Source: Hyphomicrobium denitrificans ATCC 51888 (GTDB lineage: Bacteria; Pseudomonadota; Alphaproteobacteria; Rhizobiales; Hyphomicrobiaceae). Taken from it: a DNA stretch of 64,000 nucleotides. The position numbers and the translations under genes were made by a program. Within the stretch, counting starts at the first letter, position 1; every line of letters begins with the position of its first letter. This document shows, in pieces, positions 52,508 to 61,860 of this stretch. Below the pieces are notes generated by a model, which had not been told where the DNA came from, did not search any database, and saw nothing but the letters and a program-made list of their open reading frames with translations. The stretch covers positions 1,488,001 through 1,552,000 of the forward strand of contig NC_014313.1 of the NCBI RefSeq assembly GCF_000143145.1. Direction: 5' to 3'.

Positions 52508-54220
52508 ATGACAGACGGCAAGCCATCGAAGACCGAACATATCAAGGAAGCCAGCGACTTTCTTCGCGGCACGATCCGCGAAGGGCTGGTTCACGTCGAA
52601 ACCGGCGCAATTTCTGACGACGATACGCAGCTCATCAAATTCCACGGCTCCTACATGCAGGATGACCGGGACGTGCGCGGCGAGCGAGGGAAGAAGAAGC
52701 TCGATAAAGCTTACTCGTTCATGGTGCGCTTGCGGATCGCGGGCGGCCTGGTCACGTCTTCGCAGTGGCGTCAGCTCGACGACATCGCGGTGACTTACGG
52801 CAACAACACGCTGCGCATCACGACGCGCGCGACGTTCCAATTCCACGGCATCATCAAGTCGAACCTGAAGCGCGCCATGCAGGCCATCTATGCCTCGGGC
52901 CTGGATTCCATCGCGGCGTGCGGAGACGTGACGCGTGGTGTCATGTCGATCGCCAATCCGTACCTTTCGAAAGCGCACCGCGAAGCCTACGAACTCGCCA
53001 AGCGCACCAGCATGCATTTTCTGCCGAAGACGGAAGCCTACAGCGATATCTGGCTCAACGGCGAACGCATCCCCGGCAAGGAGACGACGGCGCCGGAGAA
53101 GGAAACGATTTACGGGCAGACGTATCTGCCGCGTAAGTTCAAGTTCGTTTTCGCGGTGCCGCCGGACAACGACGTCGATGTCTTCGCGCACGATTGCGGC
53201 TTCATCGCCATCGTCGAGAACGGCGAGATCGTCGGCTGGAACGTGACGGCAGGCGGCGGCATGGGCATGACGCATGGCGTAGCGGAAACGTTTCCGCGCC
53301 TCGGCGACGTGCTCGGCTATTGCAGCAACGAAAGAGCGATCGAGGTTGCGGAAGCCATCCTCACGATCCAGCGCGACTGGGGTAACCGTTCGAACCGCGC
53401 GCGCGCGCGCCTCAAGTATACGATCGAGGATCACGGGCTCGAGAACTTCAAGGCCGAAATCAACAAGCGCCTCGGCTACGATCTGGCGCCCGCGCGACCC
53501 TACACGTTCACGCGCAACGGCGATCACATCGGCTGGCGTCAGGGCGAAGACAAGAAGTGGCATCTGACGCTTTACGTCGAAAGCGGACGCATCAAGGACG
53601 TGCCGGGCCATCGTCTCCGGAGCGCCATGCGTGCCGTTGCCGATCTCGATGTCTGCGATTTCGTTATGACGGCGAACCAGAACCTCATTCTCGCGAACAT
53701 CGGTGCGCGCAACAAAGCCAAAGTCGAGAAGGTTCTGGCAGATCACGGAGTTGCGCCGAAGTCGCTCTCCGGCGCGCGGCGAAACAGCATTGCGTGCGTC
53801 GCGCTGCCGACGTGCGCGCTGGCGCTGGCCGAAAGCGAACGCTACCTGCCGCACTTCCTCACGAAGTTCGAAAGCATTCTCGACAAGGCAGGACTCAAGG
53901 ACGAAGAAATCGTCGTGCGCATGACGGGATGCCCGAACGGCTGCGGACGTCCGTACCTCGGAGAAATCGGTTTCGTCGGCCGGTCGCCCGGTCTCTACAA
54001 TCTCTATCTCGGCGCGGCGTTCGATGGAGCGCGCATGAACAAGCTCTACGCGCAGGACGTGGACGAAGAGAAGGCGTTGAAGCTGCTTGAGCCGATCGTG
54101 CAGCATTACGCGAAAGACCGCGAGAAGGGCGAGCACTTCGGCGATTTCACGATCCGCGCCGGTTATGTGAAGCCGACGCTGGTCAGCAACCAGTTCCATA
54201 ACGACGTGAAGCTGGCTTGA
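52508..54220 (+). CDS. cysI: Sulfite reductase haemoprotein beta-component CysI
   Basis: CysI reduces sulfite to sulfide for cysteine synthesis, using sirohaem coupled to a 4Fe-4S cluster. The 570-residue protein has two ferredoxin-like half domains and the cluster cysteines C430 and C436 (CVALPTC) and C475 and C479 (CPNGC). ATG 52508 follows a 60-bp gap after cysJ. The pair forms a complete NADPH sulfite reductase. No cysG or cysH is in the window. Confidence 0.95.
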   Translation: MTDGKPSKTEHIKEASDFLRGTIREGLVHVETGAISDDDTQLIKFHGSYMQDDRDVRGERGKKKLDKAYSFMVRLRIAGGLVTSSQWRQLDDIAVTYGNNTLRITTRATFQFHGIIKSNLKRAMQAIYASGLDSIAACGDVTRGVMSIANPYLSKAHREAYELAKRTSMHFLPKTEAYSDIWLNGERIPGKETTAPEKETIYGQTYLPRKFKFVFAVPPDNDVDVFAHDCGFIAIVENGEIVGWNVTAGGGMGMTHGVAETFPRLGDVLGYCSNERAIEVAEAILTIQRDWGNRSNRARARLKYTIEDHGLENFKAEINKRLGYDLAPARPYTFTRNGDHIGWRQGEDKKWHLTLYVESGRIKDVPGHRLRSAMRAVADLDVCDFVMTANQNLILANIGARNKAKVEKVLADHGVAPKSLSGARRNSIACVALPTCALALAESERYLPHFLTKFESILDKAGLKDEEIVVRMTGCPNGCGRPYLGEIGFVGRSPGLYNLYLGAAFDGARMNKLYAQDVDEEKALKLLEPIVQHYAKDREKGEHFGDFTIRAGYVKPTLVSNQFHNDVKLA

Positions 54221-54258
54221 GATATCGGAGCCTCGGCAATCGAGCCTCCGCCATTGTC

Positions 54259-54894
54259 CTACGTGCGTTGATGAGGGCCGCACCAGCCGGGCAGGTATGA
54301 GGCGGCAGCGCTCTTGGCGAATGCGAGGGCTTCTTCAAGTGCCGTCTCGGGATCGCTTTTCGCGGTTTTTGAATCGACGCGGCGGCGCAGCGCATCAGCC
54401 CAGAGGAATTCGCTGAAGGGCGTCGCGTCCTTAGCGTAGCCGCCTGCGAAACGCAGTTCGCCTGCGAGGCTGCGATAGGGATCGTCTTTTAAGTCGGCGA
54501 CAGTCTTGGGCAACTCGGAGCGCGATTGCCGGACGCCATCGGCGTCGAAGGGATGCATCCAGCCGCGGTTGTCGAGAAAGCGCCAGAACTCTTCCTTATC
54601 GAGTGCCCGCAGGTCCGCGAGCGTCGATGTCAGCACCTCTTCGACGCCTTCATCGTGTAGGGCGCGCGCGAGATGATGATGATCGACGACGTACAGCCTG
54701 TCTTTGGGTCCGCGCACGACGGGGATCATGTGACGACCGAGGAAGCCGGCAGATTTCTTAATGTCGAGGCCGCGCCATGCTTTCCGCTTTTCCTCGACCT
54801 CGCGCATGCCGACAGTCATTTGTGTCGGGCGAAGATCGGTGATCGAAACCGTGTGCAGTGCCGGCGACGGGGCGTGTGCTTGAGGCTCAGCCAT
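54259..54894 (-). CDS. ParB-like nuclease-fold protein (ParBc_2 family)
   Basis: A 211-residue protein with the ParB/sulfiredoxin-like core: ITDLRPTQMTVGMREVEEKRKAW, then IPVVRGPKDRLYVVDHHHLARALHDEG. The HHH-containing motif is typical of the ParBc_2 family and differs from the GERR motif of chromosome-partitioning ParB. Function is unknown; no parA is nearby. ATG 54894 has AGGA eight bases upstream. It is 23 bases downstream of rarA on the same strand and could be cotranscribed. Confidence 0.82.
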   Translation of the reverse strand: MAEPQAHAPSPALHTVSITDLRPTQMTVGMREVEEKRKAWRGLDIKKSAGFLGRHMIPVVRGPKDRLYVVDHHHLARALHDEGVEEVLTSTLADLRALDKEEFWRFLDNRGWMHPFDADGVRQSRSELPKTVADLKDDPYRSLAGELRFAGGYAKDATPFSEFLWADALRRRVDSKTAKSDPETALEEALAFAKSAAASYLPGWCGPHQRT

Positions 54895-54917
54895 GATGAC
54901 CATCCTTTTACAAATGA

Positions 54918-56237
54918 CTAGGATCGGCGGTTGCGTTCGGCGCGGAGCTTGGCCCAATAATCGAGGCGTTTTTTTAAGTCGCGTTCAAAGCCGCGCTCGG
55001 GTGGATCGTAATATTTCGGACGCTTCTTGAATTCGTCGGGAAAATAATTCTGGCCGGAAAAGGCTTCCGGCTGATCGTGATCGTAAAGGTAATCGGAGCC
55101 GTAACCTTCTTCCTCCATCAGTTTCGTCGGTGCGTTCAAAATCGTCTTCGGCGGCGACAGCGAGCCGTGCTCCTTGGCGGCGCGCATCGCGGCTTTGAAG
55201 GCGACGTAGTTGGCGTTCGATTTCGGCGCGGTCGCCAAGTAGATGACCGCTTCGGCAAGTGCGAGTTCCCCCTCCGGCGAGCCCAGAAAATCGAAGGCTT
55301 CTTTTGCGGCGTTGGCAACGACGAGGGCCTGCGGGTCGGCGAGGCCGATGTCTTCGACGGCCATGCGGACAAGGCGGCGGGCGACGAACAGGCGATCTTC
55401 GCCGCCGTCGAGCATGCGGCAGAAATAATAAAGCGCGGCGTCGGGATCGGAGCCGCGCACGGCTTTATGCAGCGCCGAGATCAGATTGTAATGGCCTTCG
55501 CGCGACTTGTCGTAAAGCGGCGCACGCCGCTGCACGAGCTTGACGAGCGCATCGCGCGTGAGCGCTTTTCCTGACGGCGCAACCGCCGCGAAGACGTCTT
55601 CCGCAAGATTGAGAATGGCGCGGCCATCGCCGTCTGCCATTCCTTTCAAGGCTTCACGCGCATCCGCATCGAGTGGAAGCGGGCGTCCGACATCCGCTTC
55701 GGCCCGCTGCAGCAGCGTTTCGAGCGTCGCGTCATCCAAACGATTGAGGACGAGCACGCTGGCGCGCGAAAGAACAGCGGCGTTGAGTTCGAACGAGGGG
55801 TTCTCGGTCGTGGCGCCGACGAGCGTGATCGTGCCGTCTTCCATGTACGGCAGGAAAGAATCCTGCTGCGAGCGGTTGAAGCGATGGATTTCGTCGATGA
55901 AGAGCAGCGTGCCCTTGCCTTGTTCGCGCATGATCTTGGCGCGCTCGAAGGCTTTCCTCAGATCGGCGACCCCGGAAAAGATCGCCGAGAGCTGCTCGAA
56001 GTTGAGGTTCGTTTCGTTGGCGAGCAGGCGCGCGATCGTCGTCTTGCCGGAGCCCGGCGGTCCCCAGAAGATGAGGCTCGGCACGCGGCCGCTTTTCAGC
56101 ATGCGGGTCAGCGTTCCATCGGGACCGACGATGTGATCCTGGCCGGCGACCTCAGGGAGCGTTTTCGGACGCAAGCGATCGGCAAGCGGACGCGGTGCGC
56201 TTTTTTCCAGTCCAGCGGCTTCAAAGAGATTGGTCAT
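54918..56237 (-). CDS. rarA: Replication-associated recombination protein RarA (MgsA)
   Basis: RarA is an AAA+ ATPase that acts at stalled replication forks. The 439-residue protein has Walker A GPPGSGKTT (residues 59-67), Walker B LLFIDEIHRFN, sensor VGATTENPSFELN and the C-terminal tetramerisation domain with DIGLADPQALVVANAAKEAF. Length and motifs match the family throughout. Followed by the ParB-like gene. Confidence 0.97.
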   Translation of the reverse strand: MTNLFEAAGLEKSAPRPLADRLRPKTLPEVAGQDHIVGPDGTLTRMLKSGRVPSLIFWGPPGSGKTTIARLLANETNLNFEQLSAIFSGVADLRKAFERAKIMREQGKGTLLFIDEIHRFNRSQQDSFLPYMEDGTITLVGATTENPSFELNAAVLSRASVLVLNRLDDATLETLLQRAEADVGRPLPLDADAREALKGMADGDGRAILNLAEDVFAAVAPSGKALTRDALVKLVQRRAPLYDKSREGHYNLISALHKAVRGSDPDAALYYFCRMLDGGEDRLFVARRLVRMAVEDIGLADPQALVVANAAKEAFDFLGSPEGELALAEAVIYLATAPKSNANYVAFKAAMRAAKEHGSLSPPKTILNAPTKLMEEEGYGSDYLYDHDQPEAFSGQNYFPDEFKKRPKYYDPPERGFERDLKKRLDYWAKLRAERNRRS

Positions 56238-56335
56238 GACGCGCTTATATAGAGCCGGGCGCGCGCCGATCCAAACGCGAAGGTTCGGCCTTTATCGGCC
56301 ATCCCCATATCCCGGATTATGACGCGTAACTGGCC

Positions 56336-56986
56336 CTACGGCCGGACCGCGACATGAACGGTCATGGCAGGGCCGGAGCTGGCGCCCGATGCATCGGCCA
56401 CGGACACGTCGAACTGGGCTTTGATGCCGTCAGACCCGTCATGGGAGAAATAGACTTGGCCGCCTTCGAGGTCGGCCTGCGAGAAGGTGGTGACCGGCGT
56501 CTTTTGGGCCGCGGCGAACGCCACGAAGCCGCCGTTGGCGTTCGAGACGGAGAACGTCAGATCCTCGGGCTTGTCGTCCGGATCGACGGCGTTCAAGTCG
56601 GCCAGCGTGATGCGTACCGAGCGGCCCTTGTCGACGGAGAGATCGAGGTCGCCCGCAATTGCCGGCGGGATGTTGCGGACATGCGCGGAAAGCTCGGCGC
56701 CTTCCTCCATCGCGAGGCGGCCGTATTTGATCTTGCCTGCCGCGGTGCCGGTGCTTTTCAGAGTGAAGAGCTGCTGAACGCGGACGTCGCCCTGAAGCGT
56801 GCCGTAAACTTCGGCGGTGTCCGTTTTGACGTTGCCGAAGACCTTGCCGCCCTCCTGGACCACGAGTTCGGAGGCCGTCACGCCGCCTTCGACGTAGCCC
56901 CAGACTTCGACGCGGCGGCCCTGTTTGACCTCGCCTTTCAGTACGGCGCCTTCGCCGAGGATCAAGACGCCTCGCGTATCGGCCAT
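56336..56986 (-). CDS. Bactofilin domain fused to a CSPG/cadherin-like repeat
   Basis: A 216-residue protein with two parts. Residues 5-105 are a bactofilin-type right-handed beta-helix (LILGEGAVLKGEVKQGRRVEVWGYVEGG, then VYGTLQGDVRVQ). Residues 108-216 resemble one CSPG/NG2-type (cadherin-like) repeat: ITLADLNAVDPDD, LTFSVSNANGG, the FSQADLEGGQVYFSHDGSD signature and FDVSVADASGA. Bactofilins are cytoplasmic filament formers, whereas CSPG repeats are normally extracellular, and no signal peptide is visible. ATG 56986 has GAGGGAG upstream. The architecture is unusual and its function unknown. Divergent from rluC. Confidence 0.75.
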   Translation of the reverse strand: MADTRGVLILGEGAVLKGEVKQGRRVEVWGYVEGGVTASELVVQEGGKVFGNVKTDTAEVYGTLQGDVRVQQLFTLKSTGTAAGKIKYGRLAMEEGAELSAHVRNIPPAIAGDLDLSVDKGRSVRITLADLNAVDPDDKPEDLTFSVSNANGGFVAFAAAQKTPVTTFSQADLEGGQVYFSHDGSDGIKAQFDVSVADASGASSGPAMTVHVAVRP

Positions 56987-57192
56987 TGGCGCAAACTCCC
57001 TCACACACGCAGTACAAGCATCGAACTTCGACCAGGATTTTGTCTCGACCGTGACGGGTGTCGGCGTTAACCCTATGCAAGCTCAGGTGGCGCGCTCCAC
57101 CGCATCGGACCAGAGTAAAAAGGCGTTGATCGCCGGTGCGGTCGAGCATGCCACGCTTGACCTCAAGGCGAATTCCGGGCTCTCCCATATCC

Positions 57193-58176
57193 ATGAGCGT
57201 CGAGACGATTACAGTTGCGGATGGCGAGGCGGATATGCGCCTCGATCGCTGGTTCCGGGTGCATTTTCCGGAGGTCGGCTACACGTACCTTCAGAAGCTG
57301 CTGCGTTCGGGGCAGGTGCGGGTCAACTCCAAGCGGGCGCAGGCCAACGACCGGTTGAGCGCCGGAGCCGAAATTCGTGTTCCGGCCATCGTGCGCGAGC
57401 CGAAAAAGCTAAGCCCGACAGGACGGCCGGCGCTTGGCGTCTCGAAGGGCGATCGCGACGCCATCGAGAAGATGATCCTTTTCGAGGACGATCATGTGCT
57501 CGTCCTGAACAAGCCGTTCGGTCTGGCGGTGCAGGGCGGAACGGGGACCAAGAAACACATCGACGGCATGCTTGAAGGCATGGCCGACCGTTTCGGCGGC
57601 GAGCGGCCGCGCCTCGTCCATCGGCTCGACCGCGACACGACGGGCGTGCTTCTCGTTGCGAAAACGCGTGAGGCGGCTGCGAAGCTCGGCCGGACATTCC
57701 AGACGCGTTCGGCGGCCAAGACCTATTGGGCGCTGGTCAAAGGCGTTCCGAAGCCGCCGCAGGGCAAGGTCGAAGCCGCGCTGGTCAAGGCGTCGGGACC
57801 TGACGGCGACCGCGTTCGCAAAGCGCGCCCCGGCGAGCAAGACGCGGCGATGCACGCGACAACGCACTATTCGGTGGTCGACCGCGCCGCGCACAAGGCT
57901 GCGTGGGTGTCGTTGAAGCCGGTGACCGGACGTCAGCACCAGCTCCGCGCGCACATGCACCTCATCGGGCATCCGATCGTCGGCGACAACAAGTACGAAG
58001 GCGACGTTCACATGCCGGCCGAGAACATCGAGAAGAAGCTGCACCTGCATGCGCGTCGTCTCGTCATTCCGCATCCCAAGGGCGGCAAGACGATCGACGT
58101 TACCGCGCCACTGCCCGCGCATATGCTCGCGTCGTGGGACCTGCTCGGTTTTGATGTAAACATGTTCGAGGACTGA
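57193..58176 (+). CDS. rluC: Ribosomal large subunit pseudouridine synthase (RluC/RluD family)
   Basis: A 327-residue RluA-family enzyme converting uridines of 23S rRNA to pseudouridine. An S4-like RNA-binding domain (about residues 15-75) precedes the catalytic domain with its signature PRLVHRLDRDTTGVLLVA, where the aspartate of HRLDRDT is catalytic, and GRQHQLRAHMHLIGHPIVGD near the end. ATG 57193 is chosen over a longer ORF. RluC rather than RluD cannot be separated with certainty. Confidence 0.93.
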   Translation: MSVETITVADGEADMRLDRWFRVHFPEVGYTYLQKLLRSGQVRVNSKRAQANDRLSAGAEIRVPAIVREPKKLSPTGRPALGVSKGDRDAIEKMILFEDDHVLVLNKPFGLAVQGGTGTKKHIDGMLEGMADRFGGERPRLVHRLDRDTTGVLLVAKTREAAAKLGRTFQTRSAAKTYWALVKGVPKPPQGKVEAALVKASGPDGDRVRKARPGEQDAAMHATTHYSVVDRAAHKAAWVSLKPVTGRQHQLRAHMHLIGHPIVGDNKYEGDVHMPAENIEKKLHLHARRLVIPHPKGGKTIDVTAPLPAHMLASWDLLGFDVNMFED

Positions 58177-58216
58177 CGCCCGGTCACCGGGCTCTCGCAA
58201 TGCGCGGAGGTGAGAC

Positions 58217-58747
58217 ATGGCTGACCTGATTGCGTCCATCATCCGCTTCGTGCTGTCGAATTATTCGCTGACGTTTCTTGTCGTCGGGTTTGCGTTCGCA
58301 TTGGTTGCCATTGCTCGCGCGGAGAAGCCCGTCTCCAGCGCAACCGTCGTCGAAAAGCTACTGTCCTGGTACGTGTTCTGGTCGATCGGCGTCGGCTATT
58401 TCTATAATTTTGTGATGCACGCTTTCTTTGGAGAGATGGTCGCCTCGTTCATCGGCTGGCCCGATAGCCCGTTCCAATTCGAGGTTGCCACTGCGAGCCT
58501 TGGCTTTTCCGCCGTCGGATTTCTTGCAGCCTTCCGAAGTTTCGATCTGAGGCTTGCCGCGGTCGTCGGCCCGGCGCTGTTCATGCTCGGCGCGGCGGCG
58601 GGTCATGTCTACCAGATGGTCGAGCACCGGAATTTCGCGCCGGGCAATGCAGGCGTGGTTTTCTATATGGACATCGCCATTCCGCTCATCGGGTTCGGTC
58701 TGCTTTGGCTGCGTCACCGCTCCGGCCGTCAAGAGATGCCCGGCTAG
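58217..58747 (+). CDS. DUF6790 family membrane protein
   Basis: A 176-residue protein with five predicted transmembrane segments. FWSIGVGYFYNFVMHAFFGEM (about 52-73), the FEVATASLGFSAVGFLA stretch and the FYMDIAIPLIGFGLLW end match DUF6790, and H67 and H129 lie in membrane segments. Function unknown. ATG 58217 has GGAGG seven bases upstream. It sits 40 bases after rluC on the same strand and precedes the HAD gene, with which it may be cotranscribed. Confidence 0.78.
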   Translation: MADLIASIIRFVLSNYSLTFLVVGFAFALVAIARAEKPVSSATVVEKLLSWYVFWSIGVGYFYNFVMHAFFGEMVASFIGWPDSPFQFEVATASLGFSAVGFLAAFRSFDLRLAAVVGPALFMLGAAAGHVYQMVEHRNFAPGNAGVVFYMDIAIPLIGFGLLWLRHRSGRQEMPG

Positions 58748-58854
58748 ACCGCCTGCCGCCTGCCGCCTGCCACCCGCCGCGACGTGGCGTCGCTCGACGA
58801 AATCGAGCATCGCACGGAATTTGCGGCGATATCGGAGCGTGCTAGAACGCAGTC

Positions 58855-59535
58855 ATGAAACTCATCGTTTTCGATTGCGACGGCACCATCGTCGACAGCC
58901 AGGCCAGTATCGTCCTGTCGATGGAGCACGCCTTCAAATCGCTGCGCATGATTCCGCCGACGCGCGAACAGACGCTCGCCGTCGTCGGCCTGTCGCTTCT
59001 CGAAGCGTGTTCGGCGCTGGCGCCGGAAGCGGAGTACGGGACGTGCGTGGAATTGAGCGAAGCCTACAAGTCGGCGTTTCGCGATCTCGACCGAAATCCG
59101 TCGGACGCCGATGTCCTCTTCCCGCTGGCGAAGGAAACGATCGCGCATCTGGCAGCGCGTGACGATCATCTGCTTGCGATCGCGACCGGCAAGTCGCGGC
59201 GCGGTGTCGAGCGCATGTGCGAGCGCGAAGGTTGGCAGTCGAGCTTCGTGACCATTCAAACGTCGGACGATCATCCGTCGAAACCGCATCCGTCGATGCT
59301 GCTGCAGGCGATGCGGGAAGCGGGTGTCGAGCCTGGCGATACGGTGATGATCGGCGACACGACGTATGACATCGACATGGCACACGCCGCTGGCGTTTCG
59401 GCGATCGGCGTCGCGTGGGGTTATCACAGCGTCGCGGAACTCACGACCGCAGGCGCGCACCGGATCATCGAGAGCTTCACCGATCTTCCCGCCGCGATCG
59501 ACGTCGCGCTTGGCACGAAAAGCTGCGCGGCATGA
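58855..59535 (+). CDS. HAD-superfamily (subfamily IA) phosphatase, Gph-like
   Basis: A 226-residue HAD hydrolase: motif I FDCDGTIVDSQ (nucleophile D8), motif II ATGKSRRG, motif III lysine near PSKPHPSM and motif IV VMIGDTTYDIDMA. Phosphoglycolate phosphatase is one possibility, but substrates of this group are hard to assign. Its stop overlaps the ATP12 chaperone gene by 4 bases, so the two are coupled. Confidence 0.88.
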   Translation: MKLIVFDCDGTIVDSQASIVLSMEHAFKSLRMIPPTREQTLAVVGLSLLEACSALAPEAEYGTCVELSEAYKSAFRDLDRNPSDADVLFPLAKETIAHLAARDDHLLAIATGKSRRGVERMCEREGWQSSFVTIQTSDDHPSKPHPSMLLQAMREAGVEPGDTVMIGDTTYDIDMAHAAGVSAIGVAWGYHSVAELTTAGAHRIIESFTDLPAAIDVALGTKSCAA

Positions 59536-60347
59536 GCGGCTCGTCTTCCAACGGAAACGGCAACGGTGAAGGCAAGGGCGATCATCGCGCCGATCTGGAG
59601 CGTGCGTCGGGTGGCCCGCGAGGCACGATCAGCGACAGTCTCGCAAAGCCGCTCGCACGCCGCTTCTATAAGGAAGCCAGCACGGGCGACGTCGCGCCGT
59701 TTCAGATTTTGCTTGATGGACGCGCCGTCAAGACGCCGAAGAAGCGAGCACTCGCCGTTCCGACAAAGGCGTTGGCCCTCGCTATTGCCGACGAATGGCA
59801 GGCGCAGGTGGATACCATCGATCCGTCGCGTATGCCGCTGACGCGCTTCGCCAATACAGCGATCGATGCCGTCAGCGAAACCCTGGATGCTGTCGCGGCG
59901 GACATCGTCGCCTATGCCGGCAGCGATCTCGTTTGCTATCGCGCGGAGACGCCGGATGAACTGGTAGCGCTGCAGTCACGCGACTGGAACCCGATCGTCG
60001 CCTGGGCGGACGCCACGCTCGATGCGAGGTTCAGGGTCGTGCCGGGCGTGGTCCATGTCGAGCAGTCGTCCGAGGCGCTGGCCGCCGTCGGACACGCGCT
60101 GACGCCGCACGATCCATTCCGGCTGACGGGGCTGCACGTCCTGACGACGCTGACGGGTTCGGCGCTGCTGGCGCTTGCATTGGAAAGCAAAGCCGTGACG
60201 GTGGACGCGGCCTGGAACGCCGCGCACGTCGATGAGGACTACCAGATCTCGCTTTGGGGCGAAGACGCGGAAGCTACCGCTCGACGCCGAGGCCGCCGCG
60301 CCGAATTCGATGCGGCATGGCGCTGGCTGGCACTGCTCCGAACCTAA
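59532..60347 (+). CDS. ATP12 family F1-ATPase assembly chaperone
   Basis: A 271-residue protein of the ATP12 family, which in mitochondria and Alphaproteobacteria assists assembly of the F1 alpha subunit. The signature runs from RRFYKEASTGDVAPFQILLDGR through LAIADEWQAQ to the NTAIDAV stretch and the ETPDELVALQ motif. The first ~35 residues are a low-complexity Gly/Asn/Ser-rich leader. ATG 59532 overlaps the HAD stop. It converges with the CNNM-type gene, the two stops overlapping by 4 bases (60344-60347). Confidence 0.9.
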   Translation: MSGSSSNGNGNGEGKGDHRADLERASGGPRGTISDSLAKPLARRFYKEASTGDVAPFQILLDGRAVKTPKKRALAVPTKALALAIADEWQAQVDTIDPSRMPLTRFANTAIDAVSETLDAVAADIVAYAGSDLVCYRAETPDELVALQSRDWNPIVAWADATLDARFRVVPGVVHVEQSSEALAAVGHALTPHDPFRLTGLHVLTTLTGSALLALALESKAVTVDAAWNAAHVDEDYQISLWGEDAEATARRRGRRAEFDAAWRWLALLRT

Positions 60348-61642
60348 GGGTTGCGCCTGCGCGCCTTGGAAACCCGGTTCGCCAGGACCTTGTCGATGCG
60401 GCGGCCGTCGAGGTCGACGACTTCGAACCGCCACCCGTCGACTTCGAAATATTCGCCCGTCTTGGGGATGTGCTGGAGCGCGGACAGGACATATCCCGCA
60501 ACGGTCTCATATGAGCGGTTCGCGGGAAGCGGGACGCCGATCTTGTCCGACATTTCGTCGACGGGCATTGCACCAGAAAGCAGCCACGATCCATCGTCGC
60601 GTTCGACCGCGTACGGATCGAGGCCTTCGGTATCCGACTTGAAGGTGCCAGCGATGGCTTCGAGGAGGTCTGCTGGCGTCACCAGACCTTCGAAATCTCC
60701 ATACTCGTCATGGATAAGCGCCATCGGGACTTCCGCATCGCGGAGCACCGCCAGCACAGCTAACGCGTCGCTCGTTTCAGGAATGACGGGCGCTTTGCGG
60801 ATATAGGAATTGATCTCGAATGCCTTGCCGGCGAGCAGGCCCGAAAGCAAGGCGCGCGTCTGGATCACTCCGATCAGCTTGTCGACCGATCCTTCTCCCA
60901 CCGGCAAACGTGAGTGCGGTGTCGAAATCAGACGCGCCTTGATGACGTCGTCGGACGCGGCGATGTCGATCCAATCGACATCCGTGCGCGGTGTCATCAA
61001 GCCACCAACGGCGCGGTCGGCCAAACGCATCACGCCTGAGATCAGGTCTCCTTCACCGCTTTCAAGAACGCCGGCAGTTTCGGCCTCGGCGATGACGGTT
61101 TTGATTTCTTCATCGGTGACCCGGCTTTCGCTTTGCGGCGAAAGGCCAAGAATACGGAATACAAAACGCGTCGACGTGTCGAGCAGCCAAACGACGGGAC
61201 GCGCGAAGCCCGCAAAGGCGGTCATGATTGGCGCGACAAAGCACGCAATGCCTTCAGCGTTGCGAAGCGCGAATGTCTTCGGGACGAGCTCTCCGGCAAT
61301 GACTGAGAGATAGGTGATGATCGCGACGACGAAGCCGAATCCGAGCGGATGAGCCAGCGTCGGACTTAAGCCGAGACTTAAAAGGTATTCGGCTGCGTAC
61401 TCGCCGAATGTTTCGCCGGAATAGGCACCATTGACGATTCCGATCAGCGTGATGCCGATTTGAACCGCCGAAAGAAACTTGCCGGGATTGTCCGATAGGG
61501 CGAGTGCGCTTTTGGCGCCTGGGCGTCCTGACGCCTCGAGTGTCTTTAACCGGGGTCTTCGAGCCGAAACAATTGCCAGCTCAGACAGCGCAAATAGGCC
61601 GTTAAGGCCTATTAAGATCAGAACAATCAGTAGCTCTATCAC
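60344..61642 (-). CDS. CNNM/CorC-type membrane protein (DUF21, CBS pair, CorC_HlyC domain)
   Basis: A 432-residue haemolysin-family protein starting at GTG 61642. The N-terminal DUF21 domain has three to four membrane helices (about 1-150) with the LSELAIVSARRPR stretch; a CBS pair follows (about 205-325; GVMRLADRAVGGLMTPRTDVDW) and a C-terminal CorC_HlyC transporter-associated domain ends the protein. Members act in magnesium or cobalt efflux; whether this one does is not shown. Convergent with the ATP12 gene. Confidence 0.9.
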   Translation of the reverse strand: MIELLIVLILIGLNGLFALSELAIVSARRPRLKTLEASGRPGAKSALALSDNPGKFLSAVQIGITLIGIVNGAYSGETFGEYAAEYLLSLGLSPTLAHPLGFGFVVAIITYLSVIAGELVPKTFALRNAEGIACFVAPIMTAFAGFARPVVWLLDTSTRFVFRILGLSPQSESRVTDEEIKTVIAEAETAGVLESGEGDLISGVMRLADRAVGGLMTPRTDVDWIDIAASDDVIKARLISTPHSRLPVGEGSVDKLIGVIQTRALLSGLLAGKAFEINSYIRKAPVIPETSDALAVLAVLRDAEVPMALIHDEYGDFEGLVTPADLLEAIAGTFKSDTEGLDPYAVERDDGSWLLSGAMPVDEMSDKIGVPLPANRSYETVAGYVLSALQHIPKTGEYFEVDGWRFEVVDLDGRRIDKVLANRVSKARRRNP

Positions 61643-61819
61643 GAGATTTCGGCTTCCGGAACCGCGTCCGAGCCACTCCCATTGTTGAGTGAAGGCGAAA
61701 CATATGGCTCGCCGGTAGCTGGTTCAAGAGGTTGTGTCACTGCGCGCAGCCTATTCTGCAAATGGTGCGCGCCGCTGCGCCGAACGCGTTCGATGGTTGC
61801 TATCGCGATATGATTGACC

Positions 61820-61841
61820 GAGAATCGCGCAGATGATTCTC
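61820..61841. promoter_or_regulatory. Short inverted repeat upstream of the DUF2750-like gene
   Basis: GAGAATC (61820-61826) and GATTCTC (61835-61841) form a perfect 7-bp dyad with an 8-base spacer, 19 bases before the start codon at 61861. It could be an operator or a leader hairpin that affects ribosome binding. No regulator is known. Confidence 0.35.
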
Positions 61842-61860
61842 AGAAGCGTAGGCTGATCCA

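Noticed and set aside
52466..54283. 605-codon minus-strand frame opposite cysI
   Set aside because: CysI has all cluster cysteines on the plus strand; the antisense frame has no motifs.
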